Source: Mesorhizobium sp. M1B.F.Ca.ET.045.04.1.1 (GTDB lineage Bacteria; Pseudomonadota; Alphaproteobacteria; Rhizobiales; Rhizobiaceae). Taken from it: a stretch of 64,000 nt of DNA. The stretch's first letter is position 1; every line of letters starts with the position of its first letter. Below the pieces are notes generated by a model. The model searched no databases. It had not been told where the DNA came from and saw only the letters and a program-made list of their open reading frames with translations. The translations under genes and the position numbers were made by a program. Positions 8,253 to 18,014 of this stretch are shown here, one piece after another. The stretch spans positions 2,271,001 to 2,335,000 of the forward strand of contig NZ_CP034448.1 in NCBI RefSeq assembly GCF_003952465.1, in the 5' to 3' direction.

Positions 8253-8816
8253 TTATTTCAGGTCGTCGAGCGCGAGATTGAGCGCCAGCACATTGACCAC
8301 GGGCTCGCCCATGAAGCCCAGCTCGCGCTCCTCGATATGGCTGTCGACGAGGGATTTCACCTTGGCTTCGTCGATGCCCCGGGCCTTGGCAATCCGTGGC
8401 ACCTGGAAATGGGCGGCTTCCGGGCTGATGTCAGGGTCGAGGCCGCTTCCGGAAGTGGTGACGAGGTCCATCGGCACCGGCGCGTTCGGGTTTTCGGCCT
8501 TCAACTTGTCGGCATCGCCCTTGATGCGCTCGATCAGCTTCGGATTGGTCGGACCGAGATTCGAGCCGCTGGAAGAGGCGGCGTTGTATCCGTCGCCGGC
8601 TGCCGACGGCCGGCCGTGGAAATAGCGGTCGCCGGCGAAGGCCTGGCCGATCAGTTCGGAGCCGATGATCTTGCCGTCCTTTTCGATCAGGCTGCCATTG
8701 GCCTGTTTGGGAAACAGCGCCTGCGCGATGCCGGTCATGCCGATCGGATAGATGAGGCCGGCAAGCACCGTGAAAAAGACGATCATGACAAAAGCGGGTC
8801 TGAGTTGCTTGAACAT
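8253..8816 (-). CDS. kdpC: Potassium-transporting ATPase subunit KdpC
   Basis: The 187-residue subunit has one N-terminal membrane segment (about 8-30, [20 protein letters not shown]) and a periplasmic domain with KdpC hallmarks: [34 protein letters not shown] and [16 protein letters not shown]. KdpC stabilises the KdpFABC complex. It follows kdpB after 12 bases, with AAGGAT as a plausible ribosome site, and ends at TAA 8253-8255 before the intercistronic hairpin. Length matches the family. Confidence 0.97.
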   Translation of the reverse strand: MFKQLRPAFVMIVFFTVLAGLIYPIGMTGIAQALFPKQANGSLIEKDGKIIGSELIGQAFAGDRYFHGRPSAAGDGYNAASSSGSNLGPTNPKLIERIKGDADKLKAENPNAPVPMDLVTTSGSGLDPDISPEAAHFQVPRIAKARGIDEAKVKSLVDSHIEERELGFMGEPVVNVLALNLALDDLK

Positions 8817-8828
8817 CGGAATAGATCC

Positions 8829-10925
8829 TTATGCGAGGCCGAGGGCCGTGACGATCAAGTCGATCGCCTTGATGCCGACGAACGGCACGATGATGCCGCC
8901 GAGGCCGTAGACGACAAGATTGCGGGTGAGCAGCGCGCCGGCGCCGATGGCGCGATACTTGACGCCCTTCAACGACAGCGGGATCAGCGCGATGATGATC
9001 AGCGCGTTGAAGATGATGGCCGACAGGATGGCGCTCTGCGGCGTCGCCAGGTGCATGATGTTGAGCGCCTGCAGCGGACCAGTGGACTGTCCGGGCGCGA
9101 CGTAGAAGACCGCGAACATGGCCGGGATGATGGCGAAGTACTTGGCAACGTCATTGGCGATCGAGAAGGTGGTCAGCGAGCCGCGCGTCATCAGCAGCGC
9201 CTTGCCGATCTCGACGATCTCGATCAGCTTGGTCGGGTCGCTGTCGAGATCGACCATGTTGCCGGCCTCGCGGGCGGCCACCGTGCCGGTGTTCATGGCG
9301 ACGCCGACATCGGCCTGGGCGAGCGCCGGCGCGTCGTTGGTGCCGTCGCCGCACATGGCGACCAGCTTGCCCTTGGCCTGCTCCTCGCGGATCAGCCACA
9401 GCTTGTTCTCCGGCGTCGCCTGGGAGAGGAAGTCGTCGACGCCGGCTTCGGCGGCGATGGCCGCCGCGGTCAGCGGGTTGTCGCCGGTGATCATCACCGT
9501 GCGGATGCCCATCTTGCGCAGTTCCGCGAAACGCTCGCTGATCCCGCCCTTGACGATGTCCTTGAGGTGGACGACGCCGAGCAGGCGCCCGTCGCGCTCG
9601 ACCGCCAGCGGCGTGCCGCCGGCCTTGGCGATCTCGTCGGCGATGGCCTGCAGATCGCGGATGGTGTCGCTGGTCGGACGTAAGCCATGAGCTGCGACGG
9701 TTGCCTGATTTACGTGGGTCAGCACAGCATCGACCGCGCCCTTGCGCACCGACGAGCCGTCGATGTCGACACCGCTCATGCGGGTTTGCGCGGTGAAGGG
9801 CACGAAGGTCGCGTGCAAGCTCGCCATATCGCGCGCACGGATTCCGTATTTGTCCTTGGCGAGCACGACGATCGAGCGGCCTTCCGGGGTTTCATCGGCC
9901 AGCGAGGCGAGCTGGGCAGCATCGGCCAGCTCCTGCTCGGTGACGCCCTTGACCGGACGGAATTCGGTCGCCTGCCGATTTCCGAGGGTGATGGTGCCGG
10001 TCTTGTCGAGCAGCAGCGTGTCGACGTCGCCGGCGGCCTCGACGGCGCGGCCGGACATGGCGAGCACGTTGAAGCGCACCAGGCGGTCCATGCCGGCGAT
10101 GCCGATGGCCGACAGCAGGGCGCCGATCGTGGTCGGGATCAGCGTCACGAACAGAGCGACGAGGATGGTCACCGGAATATAGCCGCCCGAATAGGAGGCG
10201 AAGCTGGGGATGGTCGCGGTCGCCAGCACGAAGATCAACGTCATGCCGACGAGAAGGATGTTGAGCGCGATCTCGTTCGGCGTCTTCTGGCGCTCCGCGC
10301 CTTCGACCAGCGAGATCATGCGGTCGAGGAAGGTCTGGCCGGAGGCGGCGGAAATGCGCACGCGGATCCAGTCGGACAGCACCTGCGTGCCGCCGGTGAC
10401 GGCCGAACGGTCGCCGCCGGATTCACGGATGACGGGCGCGGATTCTCCGGTGATCGCCGCCTCGTTGACGGAAGCCACGCCTTCGATCACTTCGCCGTCC
10501 GAGGGGATGATGTCGCCGGCCTCGACCAGCACGATGTCGCCGACCTTCAGGCTGGTGCCCGGCACCAGCTTGAACTTGCCGCGATCCTCGCCGTTGACGA
10601 GCAGCTTGGCCTGGGTCTCGGTGCGCGCCTTGCGCAGCGAGTCGGCCTGGGCCTTGCCGCGGCCTTCGGCGACGGCTTCGGCGAAGTTGGCGAACAGCAC
10701 GGTGAACCACAGCCAGATGATGATCTGCAGGGTGAAGCCGAGATCGCCGCCGCCGGTGATGAGTTCCTTGACGAACAGAACGGTGGTGAGCGCCGAGACG
10801 ATGGCGACGACGAACATCACCGGGTTCTTGATGAGCGTGCGCGGATCGAGCTTGCGGAAGGCACCGCCGATGGCGGGCACCAGGATGCGGGCATCCAGAA
10901 TGCCCGCGGATTTGGACTGGCTCAT
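8829..10925 (-). CDS. kdpB: Potassium-transporting P-type ATPase subunit KdpB
   Basis: The 698-residue P-type ATPase subunit has its phosphorylated aspartate at D307 (DKTGT), the same number as in Escherichia coli. It has the actuator TGES motif ([10 protein letters not shown]), the [14 protein letters not shown] and [21 protein letters not shown] motifs, and a cluster of membrane segments. KdpB hydrolyses ATP to drive potassium import through KdpA. I placed the start at ATG 10925 rather than an upstream in-frame codon because GGAG precedes it and it overlaps the preceding small ORF as ATGA. Confidence 0.97.
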   Translation of the reverse strand: MSQSKSAGILDARILVPAIGGAFRKLDPRTLIKNPVMFVVAIVSALTTVLFVKELITGGGDLGFTLQIIIWLWFTVLFANFAEAVAEGRGKAQADSLRKARTETQAKLLVNGEDRGKFKLVPGTSLKVGDIVLVEAGDIIPSDGEVIEGVASVNEAAITGESAPVIRESGGDRSAVTGGTQVLSDWIRVRISAASGQTFLDRMISLVEGAERQKTPNEIALNILLVGMTLIFVLATATIPSFASYSGGYIPVTILVALFVTLIPTTIGALLSAIGIAGMDRLVRFNVLAMSGRAVEAAGDVDTLLLDKTGTITLGNRQATEFRPVKGVTEQELADAAQLASLADETPEGRSIVVLAKDKYGIRARDMASLHATFVPFTAQTRMSGVDIDGSSVRKGAVDAVLTHVNQATVAAHGLRPTSDTIRDLQAIADEIAKAGGTPLAVERDGRLLGVVHLKDIVKGGISERFAELRKMGIRTVMITGDNPLTAAAIAAEAGVDDFLSQATPENKLWLIREEQAKGKLVAMCGDGTNDAPALAQADVGVAMNTGTVAAREAGNMVDLDSDPTKLIEIVEIGKALLMTRGSLTTFSIANDVAKYFAIIPAMFAVFYVAPGQSTGPLQALNIMHLATPQSAILSAIIFNALIIIALIPLSLKGVKYRAIGAGALLTRNLVVYGLGGIIVPFVGIKAIDLIVTALGLA

Positions 10926-11158
10926 TTCGAGGCTCCAGTATCGGTGATGTTGGACGGCGCGGGGTGCTCGGTCTTCGGGAACAGGTGCGGAAGAGCGGAA
11001 GCCAGCAGCCACAGCACGAAAAGCACGGCTGCCATGCCGAGGAAGGTGGAGAGCGTCGGGAAAGGACGAGGCCTCTCGTCCCTTCCGTCATCAGGCTGAC
11101 CGTCACCGGGTTGGTGACGGTCGTGCCGGCGAATGTGATTGAACCAGGGCATGGTCAT
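10922..11158 (-). CDS. Small single-TM protein encoded between kdpA and kdpB
   Basis: A 78-residue ORF fills the space between kdpA and kdpB exactly. Its ATG (11158) starts one base after the kdpA stop and its TGA overlaps the kdpB ATG. It has a His/Asp/Arg-rich N-terminal part (about 5-32, with [20 protein letters not shown]) and one membrane helix (about 36-58, [20 protein letters not shown]). A short polar tail follows. The helix and tight coupling argue that it is a real gene, perhaps an accessory KdpFABC subunit or assembly factor. The standard kdpFABC order has no gene here, and I recognise no family. Confidence 0.65.
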   Translation of the reverse strand: MTMPWFNHIRRHDRHQPGDGQPDDGRDERPRPFPTLSTFLGMAAVLFVLWLLASALPHLFPKTEHPAPSNITDTGASK

Positions 11159-11159
11159 C

Positions 11160-12863
11160 TCAGAAAGTCTGTCCATGAATCATTGCCAGGTGCTCGACGA
11201 TCGGCCCGACGGCGAGCGCCGGGAAGAAGGTGAGACCGCCGACGATGATGATGACGCCGACCAGCAGGCCGACGAACAGCGTGCCGTCGGTCGGAAAGGT
11301 GCCGGCCGAAGCGGGCACGGTCTTCTTGGCGGCCAGCGAGCCGGCGATGGCTAAAGCCGGGATGATGACCAGGAAGCGACCCATCAGCATGCCGATGCCG
11401 AGCGTGATGTTGTACCAGGGCGTGTTGCCGGAGAGGCCGCCGAAGGCCGAACCGTTGTTCGCGGCCGCCGAGGTATAGGCGTAAAGCACCTCGGTGAAGC
11501 CGTGCGGGCCGCCATTGGCGATCGAGGCCACGGCGCTCGGCAGGACCACGGCGATCGCCGTGAAGATCAGCATCGCCAGCGGCAGGCACAGGATGGCAAG
11601 CATCGCCATCTTGACCTCCTTGGCCTCGATCTTCTTGCCGAGGTATTCGGGTGTGCGGCCGACCATCAGGCCGGCGACGAAGACGGCGAGGACGACGAAC
11701 ATCAGGATGCCGTAGAAGCCGGCGCCGACGCCGCCGACGATGACCTCGCCGAGCTGCATGTTGATGAGCGGGATCATGCCGCCAAGCGCGGTGAAACTAT
11801 CATGCATTGCGTTGACGGCGCCGCAGGAGGCCGCCGTGGTTATGACCGCGAACAGCGCCGAGAGCGCGATGCCGAAGCGCGTCTCCTTGCCTTCCATGTT
11901 GCCGCCGTCGATGCCAAGCGCATGGACGAGCGGGTTGCCGGCGGCCTCGGCCCAGTAGCAGACGATGACGCCGGCGAGGAACAGCACGCCCATCGAGGCC
12001 AGGATCGCCCAGCCCTGGCGCTCACTGCCGACCATGCGGCCGAAGACATTGGTGAGGGCAGCGCCAAGCGCGAAGATCGACAGCATCTGGATCAGGTTGG
12101 AGATGGCGTCCGGATTCTCGAACGGATGCGCGGCGTTGGCGTTGAAGAAGCCGCCGCCATTGGTGCCGAGCATCTTGATGGCGATCTGCGAGGCGACCGG
12201 TCCAAGCGCGATCGTCTGCTTGGCGCCTTCCAGGGTGGTGGCGTCGACATAAGGACCAAGCGTCTGCGGGATGCCCAGCCACACATAGGCGAGCGTCAAC
12301 ACGATGCAGAGCGGGAGCAGCACGTAGAGCATGCAGCGGGTCAGATCGACCCAGAAATTGCCGATCGATTTGCCGGAGGCGCGGGCAAAGCCGCGGATCA
12401 AGGCAATCGCGATGGCAATGCCAGTGGCGGCCGAGACGAAGTTCTGCACGGCGAGGCCGGCCATCTGCACGAGATAGGACATCGTGCTTTCGCCGCCGTA
12501 GTTCTGCCAGTTGGTATTGGTGGCGAAGCTGACGGCGGTGTTGAAGGCAAGCCCCGGCTCGACCGCGGTCATGCCCGCGGGATTGTAGGGCAGGGCGCCT
12601 TGCAGCCGCTGCAGCGCGTAAAGAACCAGGAAACCGGCAAGATTGAAGAGCAGCATGCCGGTCGCGTAGAGGGCCCAGTGCTGTTCTTCCTTCTCGTTCA
12701 TTCCCGCGAGGCGATAGAGGCCGCGCTCGACCGACGCGAGCACCGGCGACAGAAAGGTACGATCACCGTCGAAGACGCGGTACATGTAGCCGCCAAGCGG
12801 CTTAACGAGCGCGACGAGGATGCCGCAGTAAATGAGGATCTGTATCCAGCCATTCATAGTCAT
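11160..12863 (-). CDS. kdpA: Potassium-transporting ATPase subunit KdpA
   Basis: The 567-residue channel-like subunit is a very hydrophobic protein with four repeated pore units. Filter-like segments include [14 protein letters not shown] and [20 protein letters not shown], plus [15 protein letters not shown] near the end. KdpA binds and selects potassium; KdpB supplies the energy. The ATG at 12863 is preceded by GGAGAG; a second in-frame ATG lies two codons later. It is 21 bases downstream of kdpF in the same operon. Confidence 0.97.
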   Translation of the reverse strand: MTMNGWIQILIYCGILVALVKPLGGYMYRVFDGDRTFLSPVLASVERGLYRLAGMNEKEEQHWALYATGMLLFNLAGFLVLYALQRLQGALPYNPAGMTAVEPGLAFNTAVSFATNTNWQNYGGESTMSYLVQMAGLAVQNFVSAATGIAIAIALIRGFARASGKSIGNFWVDLTRCMLYVLLPLCIVLTLAYVWLGIPQTLGPYVDATTLEGAKQTIALGPVASQIAIKMLGTNGGGFFNANAAHPFENPDAISNLIQMLSIFALGAALTNVFGRMVGSERQGWAILASMGVLFLAGVIVCYWAEAAGNPLVHALGIDGGNMEGKETRFGIALSALFAVITTAASCGAVNAMHDSFTALGGMIPLINMQLGEVIVGGVGAGFYGILMFVVLAVFVAGLMVGRTPEYLGKKIEAKEVKMAMLAILCLPLAMLIFTAIAVVLPSAVASIANGGPHGFTEVLYAYTSAAANNGSAFGGLSGNTPWYNITLGIGMLMGRFLVIIPALAIAGSLAAKKTVPASAGTFPTDGTLFVGLLVGVIIIVGGLTFFPALAVGPIVEHLAMIHGQTF

Positions 12864-12884
12864 GATGAGCTCTCCGCGTGCCGG

Positions 12885-12974
12885 TCAGAAGCGCTCTGGG
12901 CGAATGAGCGCGTAAGTGAGATAGGCAAGCAGGAACAAGGTCACCGCGCCGCCGAGTATGTAATCGAAAAGCAT
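12885..12974 (-). CDS. kdpF: KdpF small subunit of the potassium ATPase
   Basis: A 29-residue single-helix protein read directly from the minus strand: an MLFDYILGGAV start, a hydrophobic stretch (LFLLAYLTYAL), and the typical RPERF ending shared by KdpF proteins. KdpF is a lipid-like stabiliser of KdpABC. It precedes kdpA by 21 bases. Confidence 0.9.
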   Translation of the reverse strand: MLFDYILGGAVTLFLLAYLTYALIRPERF

Positions 12975-12990
12975 GATCCGACCTTTTCGC

Positions 12991-13071
12991 TCAGATTCTG
13001 TCGCAGGCTTTGACGTAAGCTAAGGACAGGGCGAAGAACAAAATCCCGATCCCGAGAACAATGAGGTCCAT
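12991..13071 (-). CDS. 26-aa membrane peptide heading the kdp operon
   Basis: A 26-codon ORF (MDLIVLGIG start, CDRI end) with a single hydrophobic helix (about 3-20) ends 16 bases before kdpF. It has AAGGAACG upstream of its ATG. Very small ORFs ending in a CDR or CDRL-like motif occur upstream of kdpF in other proteobacteria as far as I recall, so it is probably translated. It could be an extra small subunit or a leader peptide that tunes translation of kdpF and kdpA; this is inference. Confidence 0.6.
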   Translation of the reverse strand: MDLIVLGIGILFFALSLAYVKACDRI

Positions 13072-13235
13072 GGCAGGCGTTCCTTTTTTCCACTTTGTGT
13101 TTGCGGCTCGCAGTGGCTGGCTCAAAACTGCACGCGGACGCACGTCACCTTAGCGGCGACGGCGATCAAAGCGTTTTTCGAAGGAAATATGGACCCGATC
13201 GCCATAAAGGTTCGAGGCGGGCCGGAGAGGAAAGA

Positions 13236-13252
13236 TATAGGAATTTTATAGG
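13236..13252 (-). promoter_or_regulatory. Candidate KdpE binding site upstream of kdp
   Basis: On the minus strand CCTATA occurs twice with starts exactly 11 bases apart (13247-13252 and 13236-13241), in an AT-rich patch about 165 bases before the first kdp ORF. OmpR-family regulators such as KdpE bind tandem half-sites at this spacing. No other part of 13072-13328 shows a gene. Confidence 0.45.
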
Positions 13253-13328
13253 GGTTTTGGCCCGTCGACTTTCAGTCTGGAGCGAACAACGTAGGTGAAG
13301 TTGCTGTAGTTCTTGCCTCGCGGAGGCT

Positions 13329-13568
13329 GGCGCCGCCCCTCATTGCCCTGCCGGGCATTTCTCCCCGTATAGGGACGGGGAGAAAGACGCCGTCATCGAT
13401 GGTTTCGCCAATCGCCAGCGTTGCAGAAAGGGCGCCTAGGTTACGACTATTTCCCTTCTCCCCGTCACTACGCCGTATAGTGACGGGGAGAAGGAGGCTG
13501 GCCGCGACGCTTGCGATCCCCCTCTCCCCGTTCTTCACGGGGAGAGGGTAAGGGTGAGGGGCAGCGCC
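13329..13568. repeat. MITE-like palindromic element, long copy
   Basis: It is bounded by GGCGCCGCCCCTCA and a near-perfect inverse TGAGGGGCAGCGCC. It contains three CTCCCCGT...ACGGGGAG hairpins and the shared core GGTTTCGCCAATCGCCAGCG. Sister copies lie at 14777-14958 and 30546-30728. This copy has one extra hairpin block (13528-13552). Confidence 0.75.
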
Positions 13569-13598
13569 GACGGTGGCAATCGGCCTGAACAGAACTCC

Positions 13599-14690
13599 TC
13601 AGGCCAGCTCGACGGTGCGCTTCTCCGCGATGCTCTGCTCGGCCGCGAGCACGATGCGCAGGCTGTTGACGGCCGCATCCATCTGCTCGGTCAGGTCGAG
13701 ATCCTCGCGGATGGCGCGCAGGAAGAAGGCCTGCTCGCGGTCGCAAAGCTCCTGATGGCCGGGCTCGTCCTCCATGCTGACGATCTCGTCGGGCTTCGAG
13801 AAATTCTTGTCGCCGTCGACCTGCGCATAATGGATCTTCAGCGCGTCGGTCTTGGTGTGGCGGTCGATATCGGCGGAATCGGAAACCTCCTCGGCCTCCT
13901 TGGCGCCGCTTCCCGACTGGCCGGCGACGATCGAGACGGCGCCCTTCGGGCCGACCACGTCCTTCACGAAATAAGCCGTCTCGCTCATCATCGGGCCCCA
14001 GCCGGCCTCGTACCAGCCGACCGAGCCGTCATCGAAGGTGACATGCAGGTGGCCGTAATTCTGCTTGTCGGCCTCGGCCCAGAGTTTTGCGCCAATGCCA
14101 TGCACGCGCACCGGCTTGGCGCCGGTCAGCTGGCACATGACGTCGACATAGTGCACGCCGCAATCGACGATCGGGATCAGCGAGTCGATCAGGTTCTTGT
14201 GCCAATGCCAGGCGCTGCCGCTGCTCTGCTGGTTGAGGTTGAGGCGCATCACCAGCGGCTTGCCGAGCGTCTTGCCGACCTCGATGAATTTGATCCAGGA
14301 CGGGTGGACGCGCAGGATGTAGCCGAGCACCAGCTTGCGGTTCTTTGCACGCGCGGCTGCCACCACTTTCTCCGCATCCTCGATGTTGGTGGCCAAGGGC
14401 TTTTCCATGAATACATGGCAGTTGGCGGCGATCGCCTTCAGCGCATATTCGGCGTGCGTGTTCGGCCAGCTGTTGATCGAGACGGCATCCGGCTTCGTCT
14501 CCTTCAGCGCCAGGTCGAAATCCTCATAGAGCGGATAGCCGGCGAGCTCCTTGGGGATCTTCTTGTTGCTCTTGATGGTGCGGCTCATGATGCCGACGAT
14601 CTCGAAGCCGTCGGAGCGGTGATAGGCGCTGGCATGCGAGGCGCCCATATTGCCCAGACCAACCACCAGGATTCTCACTTTGTCGGCCAT
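13599..14690 (-). CDS. Gfo/Idh/MocA-family oxidoreductase
   Basis: A 363-residue NAD(P)-dependent dehydrogenase. The N-terminal Rossmann fold starts ILVVGLGNMGASHASAY; the EKP motif (FMEKPLATNIEDAEKV) marks the nicotinamide/substrate pocket. The C-terminal domain contains SLIPIVDCGVHYVDVMCQLTG, with the Asp/His pair typical of the catalytic site. I start at ATG 14690, where the Rossmann fold begins; the in-frame upstream part is non-conserved. It is last in a minus-strand row after an importer and probably oxidises the imported sugar, polyol or its derivative. It is separated from the importer by a repeat element, so co-transcription is uncertain. Confidence 0.88.
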   Translation of the reverse strand: MADKVRILVVGLGNMGASHASAYHRSDGFEIVGIMSRTIKSNKKIPKELAGYPLYEDFDLALKETKPDAVSINSWPNTHAEYALKAIAANCHVFMEKPLATNIEDAEKVVAAARAKNRKLVLGYILRVHPSWIKFIEVGKTLGKPLVMRLNLNQQSSGSAWHWHKNLIDSLIPIVDCGVHYVDVMCQLTGAKPVRVHGIGAKLWAEADKQNYGHLHVTFDDGSVGWYEAGWGPMMSETAYFVKDVVGPKGAVSIVAGQSGSGAKEAEEVSDSADIDRHTKTDALKIHYAQVDGDKNFSKPDEIVSMEDEPGHQELCDREQAFFLRAIREDLDLTEQMDAAVNSLRIVLAAEQSIAEKRTVELA

Positions 14691-14776
14691 GTCAGCCTCC
14701 CCGATTCTTTGATTGAATGGTGGGCGGCGATGTGCTGCCGCCGCCCATGTGTCTAATCCAGGCAACACCTTAGGCT

Positions 14777-14958
14777 GGCGCTGCCCCTCATTGCCCTGCC
14801 GGGCATTTCTCCTCGTATAGTGACGGGGAGAAAGAAGCTTTCGCCGAAGGTTTCGCCAATCGCCAGCGTGGCAGATAGAGTGCCGAGATCGCGGCCATCT
14901 CCCTTCTCCCCGTCACTATACGGGGAGAAGGTGCCGGCAGGCGGATGAGGGGCGGCGC
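14777..14958. repeat. MITE-like palindromic element, copy
   Basis: It runs from GGCGCTGCCCCTCA to TGAGGGGCGGCGC with CCGTATAGTGACGGGGAGA and CTCCCCGTCACTATACGGGG hairpins inside. The GGTTTCGCCAATCGCCAGCG core is identical to the 13329-13568 copy. It occupies most of the 320-base gap 14691-15010. Confidence 0.8.
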
Positions 14959-15010
14959 TGACCTCAATAATCCTCCAAAGCACGTGCGACTTTGCCCTCT
15001 TTCTGCACCC

Positions 15011-16183
15011 TCACTTCACCGCCGAGTCGAACAGGTGCGCCTTGATCTTTTCGACGTCGAGCGCCGCAAAGCCTTCTGACAGTTTCACGCCGTCGGCGTC
15101 CGCCTTGACCTTGGCTTTGTCGAAGTCGTTGGCCGCGGGGATCAGGTCGTTGGTGCAGACGTCCTCGGCCTTCACCGGCGCGGTGATCTGGCCGATCTTC
15201 AGGATCTCGTCGAAGAAGCCCTGCCAGCTCGCCATGTCATGCGAGCCCCAGCCGCCGCGCTTGTCCATGTCGCCGCGGAAGACGTTGATCTGCTGAAGGA
15301 TCGAGGTGGTGCCGAGCTCAGGACCAAGGTTCTTGGCCAGAGTCGGGAACTGATCGAACACGGCTTCGACCGCCGCGCGCGGGTTCTGGTAGCCGAATTC
15401 GAGGCCCATCGCCCAGCCGCGCAGGTATTTTTCCAGAAAGGCTTTCTTGTCGGGATCCTCGAGATCGGCGGTGCGGACCACGAAGGTGTTGGCCGGCAAC
15501 TTGGAGTTCTGCACGCCCAGCCAGTACTCGAAGTCGAGGCCCTTGGCGATCCACTCGGCGCGCAGGCCTTCCCAGGAGAGTGCCGCATCGCCCTGGCCGC
15601 CGGCAAGCGCGGTGCCCCAGGTCGGCCAGCCGGCCTCGACATATTTCACCTTCTTGATGTCGACGCCTTGTGCTGCAAGCAGCGGATCGGTGATCGCCTG
15701 CCAGGCGGCGGAGCCGAGCAGGATGGTCTTGCCTTCGAGGTCCTTGAGGTTCTTGGTGCCCTGGCCCTTGCGGAAGGCGATGCTGAAGGTGTCGCGCGCG
15801 CCCATATGGAAGACGGACTTCAGCTTCATGCCGTTCTGGATGGCGAAGGAGAAGACGCCGGGCGACGGGAAGCCCATGTCGGCCTGACCGACATCGACGA
15901 ACTTCACGGTCGCGGTGCCGTCGGACGGGCCCGGCTGCATGTCGGTGGCGAGGTCACCGAAATAGCCGGCCTTCTTGGCCGACCAGTAGGGATAGTCGTC
16001 CAGCACCTCGAGCGTGCCGCGCGGCGAGATCCAGGTGAATTTTTCATAGGCCGCGGCCCTGGCTCTCAGGCCTGATGCGCCGAGCGCTGTGGCGGTCACC
16101 ACGCCGGCCGCCGTCACCTGCAGGAAGTAGCGGCGGCTGATGCCTGCTCTTGTCGCTGTGTCGAATGAGCTTTCGTTGGTCAT
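15011..16183 (-). CDS. ABC transporter substrate-binding protein (SsuA/TauA-like)
   Basis: A 390-residue periplasmic binding protein with an N-terminal export signal that includes SRRYFLQVTAAG, resembling a twin-arginine signal, cleaved probably near ARAAA (residue 45). The mature part has the NMT1/THI5-SsuA pattern: KFVDVGQADMGFPSPGVFSFAIQNG, then an LLGSAAWQAITDPLLAAQGVD segment. Proteins of this class bind sulfonates, nitrate, thiamine precursors or aromatic/amine compounds. Its permease and ATPase lie just upstream on the same strand. The ligand cannot be deduced. Confidence 0.9.
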   Translation of the reverse strand: MTNESSFDTATRAGISRRYFLQVTAAGVVTATALGASGLRARAAAYEKFTWISPRGTLEVLDDYPYWSAKKAGYFGDLATDMQPGPSDGTATVKFVDVGQADMGFPSPGVFSFAIQNGMKLKSVFHMGARDTFSIAFRKGQGTKNLKDLEGKTILLGSAAWQAITDPLLAAQGVDIKKVKYVEAGWPTWGTALAGGQGDAALSWEGLRAEWIAKGLDFEYWLGVQNSKLPANTFVVRTADLEDPDKKAFLEKYLRGWAMGLEFGYQNPRAAVEAVFDQFPTLAKNLGPELGTTSILQQINVFRGDMDKRGGWGSHDMASWQGFFDEILKIGQITAPVKAEDVCTNDLIPAANDFDKAKVKADADGVKLSEGFAALDVEKIKAHLFDSAVK

Positions 16184-16260
16184 CGCATTCCCCTTTGTTG
16201 ATTGCCCTTTATTGGTTGCTCGCCTTCGCCCGCCTCCCGGGCGGCATCATCCTTCCGCGC

Positions 16261-17121
16261 TTACGTCTCCCAGCTCGCCCATTTCTTGCCGATCAGGAAG
16301 AACAGCACGTAGATCAGGATGCCGAGGATCGACAGGATCAGTACCACCGCGAAGAATTGCGGCATCTGGATCATCGACGAATAGGATGTGAGCCGGTTTC
16401 CGAGGCCGAAGCCGCCGCCGACCATCTCGGCGCCGACGGCGGTGAGCAGCCCGAAGATCGCGCCGATCATCAGGCCGACCAGGATCATCGGCAGCGCCAT
16501 CGGCGCGCGGATCTTCCAGAAGATCTGCAAGGTGCTTGCACCATAGGAGCGGGCGAGCGCGATCTTGGCGCTGTCGACGCGGCGGAAGCCGGTCGCGGCG
16601 TTGATCATCACCATCGGACCGGCGGCGAGCGCCACCGCGATGATGCGCGGCGTATAGCCGAAGCCGAAGCGCAAGATGAGCAGCGGCACCAGCGCCAGCA
16701 TCGGCGTGGTGACGAGGATGAGGATATAAGGCGCGACGATCTTTTCGGCGAAGGGGAACTGCGTGATCACGGCCGCCATCACCAGGCCGACGATGGCGCC
16801 GATGGCGAAGCCCGAGACGAGCTCGACCAGCGTGTAGCCGAGATGCGGGGCTATCAGCGGGAACTCGTCGAATAGAGCGTAAACGATCGAGCTCGGCGGC
16901 GGCATGATGTATTGCGGGACGTGGAAGATGCGCAGCGCCAGCTCGATGCCGCCTATGATCACCACGGCGACAGCGAGGATCGCCGCCACCTCGGCGCCGG
17001 ACTTGATGCCGGGACCGCTGGCGAAGGCGGAAAGATTGGTGAGGCTGACATCCTGGCCGTCGCCTGATTTGGCTCCCGACTTCGTCTTTGCGAATTCCGG
17101 AATGGCGTCGCCCCCGCTCAC
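16261..17121 (-). CDS. ABC transporter permease (SsuC/TauC-like)
   Basis: A 286-residue inner-membrane protein with about six hydrophobic helices and the BPD-type EAA loop (DSAKIALARSYGASTLQIFWKI). It pairs with the ATPase whose gene overlaps it by four bases (17118-17121) and the binding protein 77 bases downstream. The N-terminal 45 residues are polar and Lys/Gly-rich. Family assignment is firm. Confidence 0.92.
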   Translation of the reverse strand: MSGGDAIPEFAKTKSGAKSGDGQDVSLTNLSAFASGPGIKSGAEVAAILAVAVVIIGGIELALRIFHVPQYIMPPPSSIVYALFDEFPLIAPHLGYTLVELVSGFAIGAIVGLVMAAVITQFPFAEKIVAPYILILVTTPMLALVPLLILRFGFGYTPRIIAVALAAGPMVMINAATGFRRVDSAKIALARSYGASTLQIFWKIRAPMALPMILVGLMIGAIFGLLTAVGAEMVGGGFGLGNRLTSYSSMIQMPQFFAVVLILSILGILIYVLFFLIGKKWASWET

Positions 17122-17951
17122 GGCCTGATCCTCACGATTTCAGCGCTCTTGTGTTCTGGCTGTTCCGGCCCCTTCGGCCGGCGCTCGCCGACGATGTCCA
17201 TCTTGATGCGGTTGGTGAGGTCGAAGACTTCCTTGGTCGCCATGATCTCCAGCGAACGCGGCCGCTGGAACGGCACATCGTAAATCTTGGCGACACGGCC
17301 CGGCCGGGTGGTCAACACCACGACCCGGTCGGAGAGGAAGATCGCTTCCTCGATGCTGTGAGTGATGAAGACGATGGTGGTCTTGGTGTCGAGCCAGATC
17401 TCCTCGACGAGGCGGTTCATCTCCTCGCGGGTGAAGCTGTCGAGGGCGCCGAAGGGTTCGTCCATCAGAAGCACAGAGGGCTTCAGCGCCAGAGCGCGCA
17501 CGATCGCGGCGCGCTGCTGCATGCCGCCGGAAAGCTCGCGCGGGAACTTGCCGCCGAAGCCGTCGAGTCCGACGCGGTTCAAGAGATGCGCGATCCAGGC
17601 GCGGTCGGGCTTCTCGCCCTTGATCTCGAAGGGGAAGTTGATGTTGGCGTCGAGGTTGCGCCAGGGCAGCAGGTTCGCTTCCTGGAAGACGATGCCGATC
17701 TCGGGCCGCGGGCCGGTGATCTCCTTGCCGTCGAGCAGGATCGCGCCGCTGGTCAGGCGGTGCAGGCCCGACATCGACCATAAGAGCGTGGTCTTGCCGC
17801 AGCCGGAAGGACCGACGATGGAGACGATCTCGTTGGCGTGCACATCAAGGCTGCAGCGGTCCAGGGCGAGGAGATCGCCGGAGGCCGTGTTGTAAACCTT
17901 GCTCGCTGCCTGCACGCCGAGCTTCGGCGTTCTTGCGCTGCCCGTATTCAT
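17118..17951 (-). CDS. ABC transporter ATP-binding protein (SsuB/TauB-like)
   Basis: The 277-residue nucleotide-binding subunit has Walker A GPSGCGKTT, Q-loop VFQEANLLPW, signature LSGGMQQRAAIVRAL, Walker B LLMDEPFGALD and switch His in VFITHSIEEA. It energises import by the permease and binding protein encoded next in the operon. It is the first gene of the minus-strand unit and is divergent from the RpiR regulator, whose probable operators lie between them. Confidence 0.94.
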   Translation of the reverse strand: MNTGSARTPKLGVQAASKVYNTASGDLLALDRCSLDVHANEIVSIVGPSGCGKTTLLWSMSGLHRLTSGAILLDGKEITGPRPEIGIVFQEANLLPWRNLDANINFPFEIKGEKPDRAWIAHLLNRVGLDGFGGKFPRELSGGMQQRAAIVRALALKPSVLLMDEPFGALDSFTREEMNRLVEEIWLDTKTTIVFITHSIEEAIFLSDRVVVLTTRPGRVAKIYDVPFQRPRSLEIMATKEVFDLTNRIKMDIVGERRPKGPEQPEHKSAEIVRIRP

Positions 17952-18014
17952 GCTCCCCCTCGGAGACTGCGCGATGGGTTGCCGGAGGCCCCCATCTGTC
18001 CGCGAAATCAGTCT

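Noticed and set aside
8337..13013. Several long plus-strand frames opposite kdpA, kdpB and kdpC
   Set aside because: They mirror conserved kdp genes, are rich in Arg, Asp and His as antisense frames are, and carry no family motifs.
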